Shown here piece by piece: positions 40,888 through 49,857 of a DNA stretch of 64,000 nucleotides. Positions within the stretch are counted from its first letter, which is position 1, and each line of letters opens with the position of its first letter. Made by a program: the position numbers and the translations under genes. The stretch covers positions 55,654 through 119,653 of the forward strand of contig CAJOGI010000003.1 of the NCBI GenBank assembly GCA_905234075.1, in the 5' to 3' direction. The notes under the pieces are model-generated. The model was not told where the DNA came from. It ran no database searches and saw nothing but the letters and a program-made list of their open reading frames with translations. Source of the DNA: an uncultured Synergistales bacterium. GTDB taxonomy: Bacteria > Synergistota > Synergistia > Synergistales > Aminobacteriaceae.

Positions 40888-42195
40888 TTAGCGCAGAAAA
40901 TTTTCAGCGAGTTCTAAATTTCCAAAGAAGTTTACGTGAAGATACGATGCTAAAATATTTTCGTCCGCATATCCACCGAAATGAGCCTCGCCGGTTTTCC
41001 GTCGTGTTAATTCAAACGCGCATGTGTCATCAAAAAATTCCGGCTCGATCCGCGAATAGTGGAACTCATGCCCGCGAATTATTTTATTTTTTTCGCATAA
41101 AATATTTTTTTTCAGTGCCCGTGCCTCCATGTAGCCTATTACGGGTCTTTCAGTCATGAATGAATTAAAAGGAATAACTCCGGCCATTGAAAAAATTTTG
41201 CCGCTTAGGTCTTTAATGTTTTTGCAAAGATACATCATGCCTCCGCACTCCGCTAAAATTTTTTTCTCCGCGCTGATTTTTTTGACGCTCTCAAGCATTG
41301 AAAAATTTTGAGAAAGTTCACGCGCAAAAATTTCCGGAAAACCTCCGCCGAATATATAGCCGTCGGCTTCAGGCAAAGTTTTATCTCTCAAAGGGCTGAA
41401 AAAAATTAACTCCGCTCCAAGCTCTTTTAATATTTCTAAACTTTCAGGATAGTAAAACGAAAATGCTGCGTCATGAGCAACAGCGATACTTCTTTTATGA
41501 GGTAGGAGGTAGGAGGTAGGAGGTAGGAGGTAAGAAGGAGACTGAGGAGTTAAAGAAAATATTACGTCGAGATTAATATTTTTTTCGACGGCTTCGGCTA
41601 ATTTTTCAAAGTCAAAATTATTTTCAAGAATCGGCAGAAGGCCAAGATGACGTTCAGGAATTGAAATATTTTTATCGCGCTTTAACGCTCCGAGAAATTT
41701 AATTCCGATTTTTTCGAGAGCGTCCGAAATTATTTTCGCGTGATTGTCAGAGCCTGCGCAGTTCAAAATTACTCCGGCGATATTAATTTTTTTGTCGTAT
41801 TCACGAAAACCTAAAGCCGCCGCCGCCGCGCTCTCGCCTAAAGATTTTGCGTTAATCACGAGAATAACAGGAGCATTTAATAATTTTGCTATCTCTGCCG
41901 TGCTGTTCTCTCCGCCGTCGTAAAGCCCCATAGCCCCTTCAATAATTGCAAAGTCTTTTTCTTTTGAAGTTTTTATAAAAAGCTCACGAGCTGAATCTTC
42001 ACTCATGAGCCAAGTATCAAGGTTGAAGGCATCGCAATTTCCTGCACGCCTCAAATATTCCGTGTCGATATAATCAGGGCCGGTCTTATAAGCGCAGAGC
42101 CTCAAGCCTCTTTTTTTCAGAGCCGCTAAAATTCCGCAGGCTATTGAAGTTTTCCCCGAACTGCTCGAAATCCCTGCGATAATTATTTTTTTCAA
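40888..42195 (-). CDS. cobB: Cobyrinate a,c-diamide synthase
   Basis: The product has 435 aa from a TTG. The N-terminal half is a P-loop synthetase (IAGISSSSGKTSIACGIL at the start, YKTGPDYIDTEYL, IEGAMGLYDG). The C-terminal half is a class I glutamine amidotransferase with GGGFPEIFA, nucleophile Cys in AECGGMMYL near 340, and HEFHYS near 395. It amidates two carboxyl groups of cobyrinic acid using Gln and ATP (CbiA/CobB family). The linker between the halves (about residues 220-234) carries SYLLPPTSYLLP, encoded by an in-frame heptad array. It is transcribed after thiT across another heptad array. Confidence 0.93.
   Translation of the reverse strand: MKKIIIAGISSSSGKTSIACGILAALKKRGLRLCAYKTGPDYIDTEYLRRAGNCDAFNLDTWLMSEDSARELFIKTSKEKDFAIIEGAMGLYDGGENSTAEIAKLLNAPVILVINAKSLGESAAAAALGFREYDKKINIAGVILNCAGSDNHAKIISDALEKIGIKFLGALKRDKNISIPERHLGLLPILENNFDFEKLAEAVEKNINLDVIFSLTPQSPSYLLPPTSYLLPHKRSIAVAHDAAFSFYYPESLEILKELGAELIFFSPLRDKTLPEADGYIFGGGFPEIFARELSQNFSMLESVKKISAEKKILAECGGMMYLCKNIKDLSGKIFSMAGVIPFNSFMTERPVIGYMEARALKKNILCEKNKIIRGHEFHYSRIEPEFFDDTCAFELTRRKTGEAHFGGYADENILASYLHVNFFGNLELAENFLR
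41499..41535 (+). repeat. Heptad array inside the cobB coding sequence
   Basis: Four GGTAGGA units plus GGTAAGA read on the plus strand, antisense to cobB. On the coding strand the units are TCCTACC, which gives no stop codon in any frame. They encode residues about 221-232 in the interdomain linker. Confidence 0.9.
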
Positions 42196-42201
42196 GTCTT
42201 T

Positions 42202-42236
42202 AACTCCTGCCTCCTACCTCCTAACTCCTACCTAAC
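42202..42236 (-). repeat. Heptad array between thiT and cobB
   Basis: Five units on the minus strand, of TAGGAGT, TAGGAGG and CAGGAGT types. The first contains the thiT stop codon TAG, and the last supplies AGGAG before the cobB TTG. Confidence 0.9.
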
Positions 42237-42746
42237 CGGCAGTTCTCTCTCAAGTGCTTTCCATAAAATTAAAGCAACTATCCACGAAAGAATATATTTA
42301 GCTCCAAGTGTAGGCACGTTGTAAAAGAAAGAATAAACCCAAGCGTTTTGTCCCTCAGGAGCATATTGTCCGAAGAAGTACGCGCCGCTGACGACACTGC
42401 ACAAAATTTGACAGCACGCAGCGAGCAGGAAGCTGAGGAATCTCGGATGAAGTGCCATAAGTCCGACACACATAAGAGCCAGCGGGTAATCTAAAGCGGC
42501 TTGAACAGGATTGAGAATATATCCGCCCAAGAGCATTTTCGTAATGCCGATTATAAATCCGCTGAACAGTCCCCATTTTAGGCCGCGACGGTAAACAAAA
42601 ATAATAATCGGTACGAGTTCAAAGTCGATAGTCCCGCCCTGCGGCATTCTGAATAAATCAAATCGTGAAAGAACGATTGAAAGCGCGATACACAGAGCCC
42701 CCTCAATCATAACTACGGTGCTGCTGTGTTTTTGTTTTGAAGCCAT
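42228..42746 (-). CDS. thiT: ThiT-like thiamine transporter S-component (ECF)
   Basis: The product has 172 aa with about five or six membrane helices. It matches the ThiT family in size and in the blocks IEGALCIALSIVLS, FRMPQGGTIDFELVPIIIF and GFIIGITKMLLGG. It binds thiamine and works with the ECF energising module, whose genes are not here. A TPP riboswitch precedes it, which confirms the substrate. AAGGAGGAA precedes the ATG. The last residues VR and the stop are written by the heptad GTTAGGTAG. Confidence 0.92.
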   Translation of the reverse strand: MASKQKHSSTVVMIEGALCIALSIVLSRFDLFRMPQGGTIDFELVPIIIFVYRRGLKWGLFSGFIIGITKMLLGGYILNPVQAALDYPLALMCVGLMALHPRFLSFLLAACCQILCSVVSGAYFFGQYAPEGQNAWVYSFFYNVPTLGAKYILSWIVALILWKALERELPVR

Positions 42747-42791
42747 AATAATAAAAAAATTCCTCCTTAAAAAATTTCAGAAGGGAAGTGA

Positions 42792-42872
42792 AACTCCCTG
42801 CGCCGGTATTATCCGTATCAGGTTCAAAGGGTCTCTGCATTCGGCAGACTCTCAGCGTTCAAGCTCCCCTGA
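42792..42872 (-). ncRNA. TPP (thi-box) riboswitch upstream of thiT
   Basis: On the minus strand the conserved parts occur in order: CAGGGGAGC, GCTGAGAG, ACCCTTTGAACCTGAT, CGGATAATACCGGCGCAGGGAG. These form the helices and bulges that bind thiamine pyrophosphate. The downstream TTCC stretch can pair with the thiT ribosome-binding site AAGGAGGAA, so control at translation start is my inference. thiT and cobB both lie downstream. Confidence 0.95.
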
Positions 42873-42881
42873 TTGAAAAAC

Positions 42882-42887
42882 ATTATA
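42882..42887 (-). promoter_or_regulatory. -10 box of the riboswitch-thiT-cobB transcript
   Basis: On the minus strand a perfect TATAAT lies about 10 bases before the riboswitch begins. No good -35 is seen. Confidence 0.5.
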
Positions 42888-42918
42888 CGCTGTTGAAAAA
42901 TTTTTTTCGTGCGACATG

Positions 42919-42927
42919 TGTTAAAAT
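42919..42927 (+). promoter_or_regulatory. Extended -10 promoter of the first lipoprotein gene
   Basis: TGTTAAAAT has the extended -10 form, about 60 bases before the ATG at 42988. Confidence 0.45.
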
Positions 42928-42987
42928 TCGCAAAGTCAAGTTTGTTAATTATTTTAGCTTGATTTTCTTAAAAGTAAGGGGTTTTTC

Positions 42988-45480
42988 ATGAAAAAATTTT
43001 ACAGATTTTCTTATTATTTTTTAATGGCTTTAATAATTTTATCGTTATCCGGCTGCGAGTTTGATCACAGGAGCAAAAGTTCGACAAGTTCGTCAGACCG
43101 CAACAGCACAACTCAAACGGCAGGCAAATTAATGGTAGTGAGTTCGCCAGTTTTTGATAAGAACGCAGTATATACGCTTTACAGGGGCAGCGGTCTCACC
43201 TTCGGCGGAACTAACTCCGGCAAAAAATATTTTGTCGCTTCAGTCGTTTCATCTGACATGTCAAGAAAAGAGACCGTAACAATGAATCTTGAGTTCACTG
43301 GAACTTCAAGCAGTGATGTTCCGTTTGCTATATCTAATGAGAATGGTCAGGTCGTTTTTGCTTATAATCCTAACGGTTCGGGAAGCGTAAAAGATAATCT
43401 TGGAACATTGACGCTCTCATCTACGGCAAATACATATCGGCAAAAATATTCGGGTTTAACTTTATCACAGACCTATACAAGCTCGATAGTAACGCCGGGT
43501 TCATTTGAAATTGAAGAAGATGATGAAGTTACAACGATTGTCCTTAATGCTTCAGCAGGAACGGCAACGGTTACACCGTATGGCGGAACGGCCACGACTT
43601 TACAGACACAGGATTATGTCTGGCACATAGACCAAAAACATACTGACGAATATTGGACGCTCGGCAGCGATACTTCAACAGAGTATGACGAAGACGAAGT
43701 TTTAGCAAATGTTACGTCAGCGGACGGCATTTTTATTGCGCGTGATGTCCGTTATATTCCCAATACGCTAGAATTTTCAGAAACTACGGTTACAAAGGCC
43801 AACGGAAGCGCAGAAGGCGACAGCGATCAGCTTTATCCGGCTTACCTTAATGTATCAGGCTATGAAAATTATATTCTAGCGGCTCTTCCTAATGAAATGG
43901 GTATGGCGGGCGGAAACATGAACGGTCAAATGCCAGGTGATATTCACAGAGGGCCCGGCGACATGAGCGGCAATACTCAGGGCGGTATGTCATTCAATGG
44001 AAATTTTGCCCCGTCAGCCGCGAGCAATCTTGCAACAGTAAAAGCGGCCATGACACATTCAGCTTCAGCCGCGTATAATAATCGAGTTCTCCATATCACA
44101 AGACCAGGCACTTACAAAATTTCGAGCAACGGAACATGGAACGGCCAAATCTGGATAGATATTCCCGATAAGACAGTAAATTCCAGCTTAAAAACGAAAA
44201 AAGATCCTGACGCTACCGTTGCTTTAATTCTTAACGGCGTAACGGTAAGCTGTGATGTTGCTCCTGCTCTTGTCTTTAAGAAAGTTTATGAGTGCGGCCC
44301 GGACGACTCTGATGAAGTAGAGTCGCTTATGTCCACTGATATAATTCCGAAGATTGTAGGCGATAATGGCGGCGACGTTCCGGCAGGTGCGGTTGTTATT
44401 ATTGCCGGCGGAACGACAAACACTTTCTCCGGCACGAACGTAGCTAGAATTAATACGACAGAAATAAATGAAGATGACGGATATACTTCGAGTAACGTCG
44501 GCAGTTACGTCAAAGCTCAAGAAAAAATGTACAAACTTGACGGCGCGTTCCATTCAAGAATGTCAATGGTAATCGGCCTTGAGTACGGAGCAACGAACGG
44601 AACTCTTAATATAAATTCTTCATATGAAGGGCTTGACTCTGAAATGCACTTGGTCGTTGACAGCGGCACGGTGAACGTGACGGCAACTGATGACGGAATA
44701 AACGTCAACGAAGATGACACTTCAGCTTTCATAATGACGGGCGGAAGCCTCACTGTTGTTTCGACGGGCGGCGACGGTATCGACTCAAACGGCTGGATAG
44801 TGTTCACAAGTGCCGACAAACTTAGCGTAACAGCCTCAGGCAACAGCACGAAGCCCACAAACATTAATAATCTTAATGCACAGGCCGAAGGACTGCTCGA
44901 CGCTGATAAAAAAATTTATATGACCGAAGAAGTATTTGCCATTTTCAATTCTACAAGCTCGTCAACGAACACAAACACTAATACGAACACTAATACGAAT
45001 ACGAACAATAACACTACGACGACTGACGGGAATGGAAATACAATAAAAACTGTTACCAATAAGGATGGAAGCATAACGAAAATTACGACGGACACGAACG
45101 GCAACACCGTTTCAACAGAGACGACAACAAAGAACTCCGACGGCAGTACCACGACTACGATTAAAGACAGAAGCGGAAACGTTACTCAGACAGTAACGAC
45201 AGAAACGGACGATTACGGAACAGTAACAGAGACGACAACAGATGCTGACGGGAACATTCTCTCAATAACCACGACATCAACAGAAGCAAACGGTGCAACA
45301 ACATCGACAGTGAACATTTATGGCATAGACGTTGCCGGAGTAACATATAGCGCAGCAACGGCAACAAAAGGCTCTCTGACAATTACAGAGAGAATTAATC
45401 GGGGTGTCTCGACATCGGGAAATTCGTTCAAACTTGTTGAAAATTACAACGATTTCTACGGAGTTGCGGCAGAGCAATAA
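42988..45480 (+). CDS. Lipoprotein of the Cthe_2159-like carbohydrate-binding family, copy 1
   Basis: The product has 830 aa. A signal peptide ends in the lipobox LSGC23, so it is lipid-anchored. Residues about 365-620 form a strand-rich region with ILNGVTVSC, NINSSYEGLDSEMHLVVDSG, TATDDGINVNEDD and TGGDGIDSNGW, the repeats of the right-handed helix family first described as Cthe_2159 (acidic polysaccharide binding). Before it lie a unique N-terminal domain with VWHIDQKHTDEYW and a Met/Gly-rich insert (about 305-345). After it come an Asn-Thr repeat (about 660-677) and an imperfect Thr-rich repeat of DGNG/DGST type to about 775. Binding of plant or host glycan is inference. A paralog follows. 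Confidence 0.8.
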   Translation: MKKFYRFSYYFLMALIILSLSGCEFDHRSKSSTSSSDRNSTTQTAGKLMVVSSPVFDKNAVYTLYRGSGLTFGGTNSGKKYFVASVVSSDMSRKETVTMNLEFTGTSSSDVPFAISNENGQVVFAYNPNGSGSVKDNLGTLTLSSTANTYRQKYSGLTLSQTYTSSIVTPGSFEIEEDDEVTTIVLNASAGTATVTPYGGTATTLQTQDYVWHIDQKHTDEYWTLGSDTSTEYDEDEVLANVTSADGIFIARDVRYIPNTLEFSETTVTKANGSAEGDSDQLYPAYLNVSGYENYILAALPNEMGMAGGNMNGQMPGDIHRGPGDMSGNTQGGMSFNGNFAPSAASNLATVKAAMTHSASAAYNNRVLHITRPGTYKISSNGTWNGQIWIDIPDKTVNSSLKTKKDPDATVALILNGVTVSCDVAPALVFKKVYECGPDDSDEVESLMSTDIIPKIVGDNGGDVPAGAVVIIAGGTTNTFSGTNVARINTTEINEDDGYTSSNVGSYVKAQEKMYKLDGAFHSRMSMVIGLEYGATNGTLNINSSYEGLDSEMHLVVDSGTVNVTATDDGINVNEDDTSAFIMTGGSLTVVSTGGDGIDSNGWIVFTSADKLSVTASGNSTKPTNINNLNAQAEGLLDADKKIYMTEEVFAIFNSTSSSTNTNTNTNTNTNTNNNTTTTDGNGNTIKTVTNKDGSITKITTDTNGNTVSTETTTKNSDGSTTTTIKDRSGNVTQTVTTETDDYGTVTETTTDADGNILSITTTSTEANGATTSTVNIYGIDVAGVTYSAATATKGSLTITERINRGVSTSGNSFKLVENYNDFYGVAAEQ

Positions 45481-45502
45481 AAACTCAAATATCAAAAAAT
45501 TT

Positions 45503-45537
45503 CGGTCCTCCTAAAAAACAGGGAGGCCGTTTTTTTA
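45503..45537 (+). terminator. Intrinsic terminator after lipoprotein copy 1
   Basis: CGG-CCTCC pairs with GGAGGCCG around a short A-rich loop (one bulged T), followed by T8. Confidence 0.8.
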
Positions 45538-45599
45538 TTTTTATGTAATAATTGACGAAAATAAAAAAAATACCAGACATAAAGGAGAAAATATAAAAC

Positions 45600-47996
45600 A
45601 TGAAAAAATTTCCGGGCGCGTTATGTTTTTTGATAATGGCTTTGGCAATTCTTTCACTGTCGGGCTGCGGAAGCGGCGGAGGCGGTACGGCTGCCCAGAA
45701 CACTTCAGCGGAAGTAAGCTACGCGGTGAAACAGGTTGCCGTTCTGACTTCGCCGGCGTTCGAGATGTACAAAAATTATACGATTTATACGGGAGCAGTT
45801 TTAACGGGAATGGACACAGCACGTTATTATGTTGCTAATGTCGGCGACGAGAGCTCGCAGACCACTCTCAATCTTGGCCTCAGCAAAGAGCTGAACGCAA
45901 ATTCTACTTTGGCTGTCGTAAATTCATCGACCGGCGCGGTAGTTTTCGCTTATAATCCATCAGGGAATGAAAACGAATGGAAGACGGGCGGAAACGTTAG
46001 AGCAACCGGCGGAAAAATTATGCGCTACAGAAGCCTGACGCTTAACGGAAGTGCCAGCACCGACAAAGAATCCGTAAAGGCCGCCGTAAATCTTGACGTT
46101 GACGACAGCAACATAATAAATATTTTCCTCAATAAAGACAAAGCGACGATGACAAACCCGGACTATGTAGAAGACTACGACCCTGAATATGACGACCCGA
46201 TAGCGAAATATTCCACGATTTCTGTACCAAGCTATACATACGTGTGGCACGCCGACCCTTCTCACAGATACGAATATTACACAAAAGGCATGAACGGCAC
46301 AGAACTTGAAGAAGGCTATGATTATACGTACGAAAATGATTTCAATGATGAAGATGTCTATATCGCGCACGATATAAGATACATAACAAACGCGGCTTCT
46401 TTCAGCGAAAGCCAGACCGCCGTAAAAGACGGAGAGACAGAATATGTGTCTTATTATTCGGATTCTATTGCTAGCGCGGTCGAAGAGGACGAGGGCGAAG
46501 ACTATCCCGGCCCTTATATTTTCGCAACGCTCCCGAAGAGTCAAAATTCATCGTTGAGCGAGACAAGATCCCTGATGACTCATTCAGCCTCTGACGCTTA
46601 TAAAAATCCCGTGCTCCACATAAGAAGCAAGGGAGTTTATTCGCTGAGCGGAACATGGACGGGGCAAATTTCTGTTGAGGCCAATGCAATAGTAATTCTA
46701 AACGGCGTAACGATTACATGCACGGTCGGCCCGGCAATAGTCTTCTCTGATCCGCACTCGGATTTTTACACATACACTAAAGAATACGGCGAGGAAGACG
46801 CATCGACAATAGCGTCAGATTATTTGAATATCGGACAGACTTTGCTTGATACGCTCTTGTCAGAAGACGCGAATCTTGTTGTCGTTGCGGACGGAACCAC
46901 GAATAACATTACGGGCTCTAACGTTTACAGAATACTCAAGGCCGAGCCGAAATATTCAGCAGAAAAAGTTGACGGGACGGATATTTCTGACCAGATAAAA
47001 CTCTGCAAAATGGACGGGGCTCTTTATTCCCACGTGTCATTAGCTATCTGCGGAGGCTCTGAAGGAACGGGCGTTTTGAATATAACATCAACGTCGCTTG
47101 AGGGGCTTGGCTCTGAACTTCACATGACCATAGAGGGCGGAAATATCACTATCAATTCTCCTGAAGACGGAATAAACATCAACAAGGATGATTTATCTGT
47201 GTTCACGATGCTTGGCGGAAATCTAACGATAAAATCAACTAAGGGCGACGGAATTGACTCAAACGGCTACGTTGTAATCAACGGGGGATCGCTCGACATT
47301 ACTGCAGGCTCTCAAAAAACTAATTCAGCCGGAGAAGCCGGAATAGACGCAGAAAAAGAAGTTTATATTTCCGACAAAGCAAATTACACGTGGACGGCCG
47401 CAAGCGGAAGCAGTCAGCCGACCCCTCCCGATAATCCGCCTTCAAGTTCTGACGTAAGCCCTGATGTTAAGCCTGACATAAGTCCCGATGTAAAACCTGA
47501 AGCAAGCCCGGACATAAAGCCGACCAGCCCGGACAGCACAATAAACCCGCCCGCTCCGGTTTATGAACCTGACGACGACAACAGCAACTCCGACAGCGAA
47601 ACAACGCCAGAAAGTACTGAACGCGATACAAACTCCGACAATACGGACAAAACGACAGACACGACGACTGATAATACAACGGGTAATAAAACAACCGTGA
47701 GCGATGATAAGACAGCAAGCAACGACTTTGACTGGGACAGCTTCTGGGCGAACTGGTCAATAAAAAGCCAGACTCAAACGGGAAACACTGAAGGCAGTTA
47801 CACCTACAGCGATGCTGATGTCTTAAAAGGCTCGGTGCAGACGGAGCGCGGAGTAACGGCAATTAATATCGGCACAGGAAGCGGCGTAAGCTTCATTAAG
47901 AAAGATACCGACACGAAGCCGAGAAATATAAATTCTTCCGGAAATGTTTTCAGGCTTGACAGAAAAGTCAACACCTTCTCAGCCATTGCGTTTTAA
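45600..47996 (+). CDS. Lipoprotein of the Cthe_2159-like carbohydrate-binding family, copy 2
   Basis: The product has 798 aa. The lipobox is again LSGC23, followed by a Gly-rich spacer. It follows copy 1 in layout: VWHADPSHRYEYY matches VWHIDQKHTDEYW, RDIRYI-type strands follow (HDIRYI), then VILNGVTITC, TSLEGLGSELHMTIEGG, NSPEDGININKDD and STKGDGIDSNGY. The region after the binding domain differs: about 605-650 is a PDVKP/PDIKP Pro-Asp repeat, then a Ser/Thr/Asp linker to about 700. The final segment NSSGNVFRL-N-FSAIAF matches the end of copy 1. AAGGAG precedes the ATG, and its own transcript is likely because a terminator separates the copies. Confidence 0.8.
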   Translation: MKKFPGALCFLIMALAILSLSGCGSGGGGTAAQNTSAEVSYAVKQVAVLTSPAFEMYKNYTIYTGAVLTGMDTARYYVANVGDESSQTTLNLGLSKELNANSTLAVVNSSTGAVVFAYNPSGNENEWKTGGNVRATGGKIMRYRSLTLNGSASTDKESVKAAVNLDVDDSNIINIFLNKDKATMTNPDYVEDYDPEYDDPIAKYSTISVPSYTYVWHADPSHRYEYYTKGMNGTELEEGYDYTYENDFNDEDVYIAHDIRYITNAASFSESQTAVKDGETEYVSYYSDSIASAVEEDEGEDYPGPYIFATLPKSQNSSLSETRSLMTHSASDAYKNPVLHIRSKGVYSLSGTWTGQISVEANAIVILNGVTITCTVGPAIVFSDPHSDFYTYTKEYGEEDASTIASDYLNIGQTLLDTLLSEDANLVVVADGTTNNITGSNVYRILKAEPKYSAEKVDGTDISDQIKLCKMDGALYSHVSLAICGGSEGTGVLNITSTSLEGLGSELHMTIEGGNITINSPEDGININKDDLSVFTMLGGNLTIKSTKGDGIDSNGYVVINGGSLDITAGSQKTNSAGEAGIDAEKEVYISDKANYTWTAASGSSQPTPPDNPPSSSDVSPDVKPDISPDVKPEASPDIKPTSPDSTINPPAPVYEPDDDNSNSDSETTPESTERDTNSDNTDKTTDTTTDNTTGNKTTVSDDKTASNDFDWDSFWANWSIKSQTQTGNTEGSYTYSDADVLKGSVQTERGVTAINIGTGSGVSFIKKDTDTKPRNINSSGNVFRLDRKVNTFSAIAF

Positions 47997-48001
47997 TTTT
48001 T

Positions 48002-48093
48002 AATTCCTAACTCCTAAGTGCCTTCTCGCACTTGCTATAATAATCCAGTCAAAAAACAAGGAATGAGGATAAAAAAATTCCTAACTCCTAACT
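48002..48093 (-). repeat. Two inverted short heptad stretches flanking the gat promoter
   Basis: AATTCCTAACTCCTAA occurs at 48002-48017 and again at 48077-48092. Each is about two units in antisense orientation (TTAGGAG/TTAGGAA on the minus strand). They flank the promoter-like site at 48033-48041. Confidence 0.65.
48033..48041 (+). promoter_or_regulatory. Extended -10 promoter of gatCAB
   Basis: TGCTATAAT is a perfect extended -10, about 80 bases before the gatC start. The identical 9-mer serves ulaE and the first NSS gene. Confidence 0.6.
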
Positions 48094-48117
48094 GAAAAAA
48101 AAGGAGCGTTAATAAAC

Positions 48118-48408
48118 TTGAAACTTAGTAGCGAAGAAGTGAACAGCATAGCCCTAGAGTCGCGCTTGTTGCTCAATGAGGCCGAACTCGCCGGAGCCGT
48201 TCGTTATATTAATAATTTTCTTGACATGCTCGACAGGTTCAAAGAGCTTGACTTGAAAGATGTTGAGCCTTTCAGCTTTGCCGAAGCCCTCGAATGTCCC
48301 CTGCGTGATGATACTGTTATCGCATTCCCCGATAATGAAGCAATACTTCATGAGAGTGAACACGTAGACGGCTCATATTTCAAAGTGCCGCGAATTATGG
48401 AGGAATAA
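48118..48408 (+). CDS. gatC: Asp/Glu-tRNA amidotransferase subunit C
   Basis: The product has 96 aa, starting with TTG after AAAGGAG. It has the GatC pattern: MKLSSEEVNSIALESRLLL at the start, YINNFLDMLDRFKELD in the middle, then DVEPF, LRDD and a C-terminal HVDGSYFKVPRIMEE. It holds GatA and GatB together in the amidotransferase that makes Gln-tRNA-Gln and/or Asn-tRNA-Asn. It lies 6 bases before gatA. Confidence 0.94.
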   Translation: MKLSSEEVNSIALESRLLLNEAELAGAVRYINNFLDMLDRFKELDLKDVEPFSFAEALECPLRDDTVIAFPDNEAILHESEHVDGSYFKVPRIMEE

Positions 48409-48414
48409 TTTTTC

Positions 48415-49857
48415 ATGGAACTTTACGAATATAATTTACACGAACTCGTCGAAAAACTTAAATCAAAAGAAATTTCCCCTTCAGAAATTTTCGAGTCTTG
48501 CAAAAAAAGAATTGATGACTGCGAAGAGAATATTCATGCTTTCATAACGCGCACGGAAGATTTTGCGAAGGCTCAGTTAAGCAAAGAATTAACGGGAATT
48601 TTTGCCGGAGTTCCGACAGTCTTAAAAGACAACTTATGCACAAAAGGAATTAGAACAACAGCGGCGAGCAAAATTCTTGGCAACTGGAGACCGCCTTATG
48701 ATGCTACTGCATGGAAAGATTTACGCTCTGCCGGAGCTATCTTAATGGGAAAGGTCAACATGGACGAGTTCGCAATGGGCAACACCTGCGGAAATTCAGC
48801 CTTCGGCCCGACGCACAACCCTAACGATATTTCAAGAGTACCCGGCGGAAGCTCAGGAGGAAGCGCGGCGGCAGTGAGTGCCGGTTATGTTTCGTTTTCA
48901 TTGGGAAGCGACACAGGCGGTTCAATTCGTCAGCCTGCGTCATACTGCGGCGTTTACGGCTTAAAACCCACTTACGGAATGGTCAGCCGCTACGGATTAA
49001 TTTCTTACGGTTCATCGCTCGACCAGATCGGCCCGTTCGCAAGGACAGTCAGAGATTTGCAGTTAGTCATGTCCGTTATTTCAAATTATGACCCGATGGA
49101 CTCAAGCTGTTTCAGAGAAAAGGCTCACGATTTTACACACAATGAAAATCCGAGCATAAAGGGCAAAAAAATTGCTCTCGTTAAAGAATTTCAGGGCTTC
49201 ACTCTCGACGCTCCGATAGCCGATGCAATGAATAAAATTAAAAAAATTCTTGAGGACGAGGGCGCAATAATCACTGAAGTTTCTCTGCCCGTTGTCTCAA
49301 GATATGCGGTGGCCTGTTATTATGCGCTTGCAATGAGCGAGGCTCACACGAATTTAGAACGCTATGACGGCGTGAGGCTTGGCTACACTGTCAAGGACGC
49401 GGCAGGAATTAAAGAAATGTTCGAGAGAGTCCGTTCTTACGGCTTCGGCCCTGAAGTTAAATCACGCATAATCGCCGGGACATGCTTAACGGAGCCGACG
49501 CGCTGTGAAGAATATTACGTAGCCGCGACAAAAGTCAGAACGTTAATAGCGCAAGAATTTTCGAGAGCTTTCGGCGAGACTGATTTTATTTTACAGCCCG
49601 TAACGCCTTCAATGCCGCCTAAAATCGGAGAAGCTGACGAGGACGCAATGAAAGGCTATGAAGCTGACCTCTACACCTTGCCCGTGAACTTGGCCGGACT
49701 TCCGGGACTTTCATTCTTTACGGGATACGCTGATAAATTGCCCGTAGGCTTGCAGTTAATCGGCCCGCGCTGGAGCGACCCGGAACTATTGCACGCCGGA
49801 GTAATTATCGAACGTCATACAGGCTCGCCCAAAATCGCCAACGGAGGTGTTAAATAA
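48415..49857 (+). CDS. gatA: Asp/Glu-tRNA amidotransferase subunit A
   Basis: The product has 480 aa and belongs to the amidase-signature family. The Ser-cisSer-Lys triad is visible: Lys in PTVLKDNL near residue 76, the cis-Ser in VPGGSSGGSAAAV near 152 and the nucleophile Ser in GSDTGGSIRQPA near 177. It frees ammonia from Gln and passes it to GatB. GGAGG precedes the ATG. Its stop overlaps the gatB start by 1 base. Confidence 0.96.
   Translation: MELYEYNLHELVEKLKSKEISPSEIFESCKKRIDDCEENIHAFITRTEDFAKAQLSKELTGIFAGVPTVLKDNLCTKGIRTTAASKILGNWRPPYDATAWKDLRSAGAILMGKVNMDEFAMGNTCGNSAFGPTHNPNDISRVPGGSSGGSAAAVSAGYVSFSLGSDTGGSIRQPASYCGVYGLKPTYGMVSRYGLISYGSSLDQIGPFARTVRDLQLVMSVISNYDPMDSSCFREKAHDFTHNENPSIKGKKIALVKEFQGFTLDAPIADAMNKIKKILEDEGAIITEVSLPVVSRYAVACYYALAMSEAHTNLERYDGVRLGYTVKDAAGIKEMFERVRSYGFGPEVKSRIIAGTCLTEPTRCEEYYVAATKVRTLIAQEFSRAFGETDFILQPVTPSMPPKIGEADEDAMKGYEADLYTLPVNLAGLPGLSFFTGYADKLPVGLQLIGPRWSDPELLHAGVIIERHTGSPKIANGGVK

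Noticed and set aside
45960..46544. Open frame of 194 codons on the minus strand inside lipoprotein copy 2
   Set aside because: It is the mirror of a strand-rich, low-stop coding region. It has no ribosome-binding site and no recognisable family, and the plus-strand lipoprotein is certain.
48016..48034. Terminator after lipoprotein copy 2
   Set aside because: AAGTGC and GCACTT form a 6-bp stem, but no T-run follows and the gat promoter begins at once.
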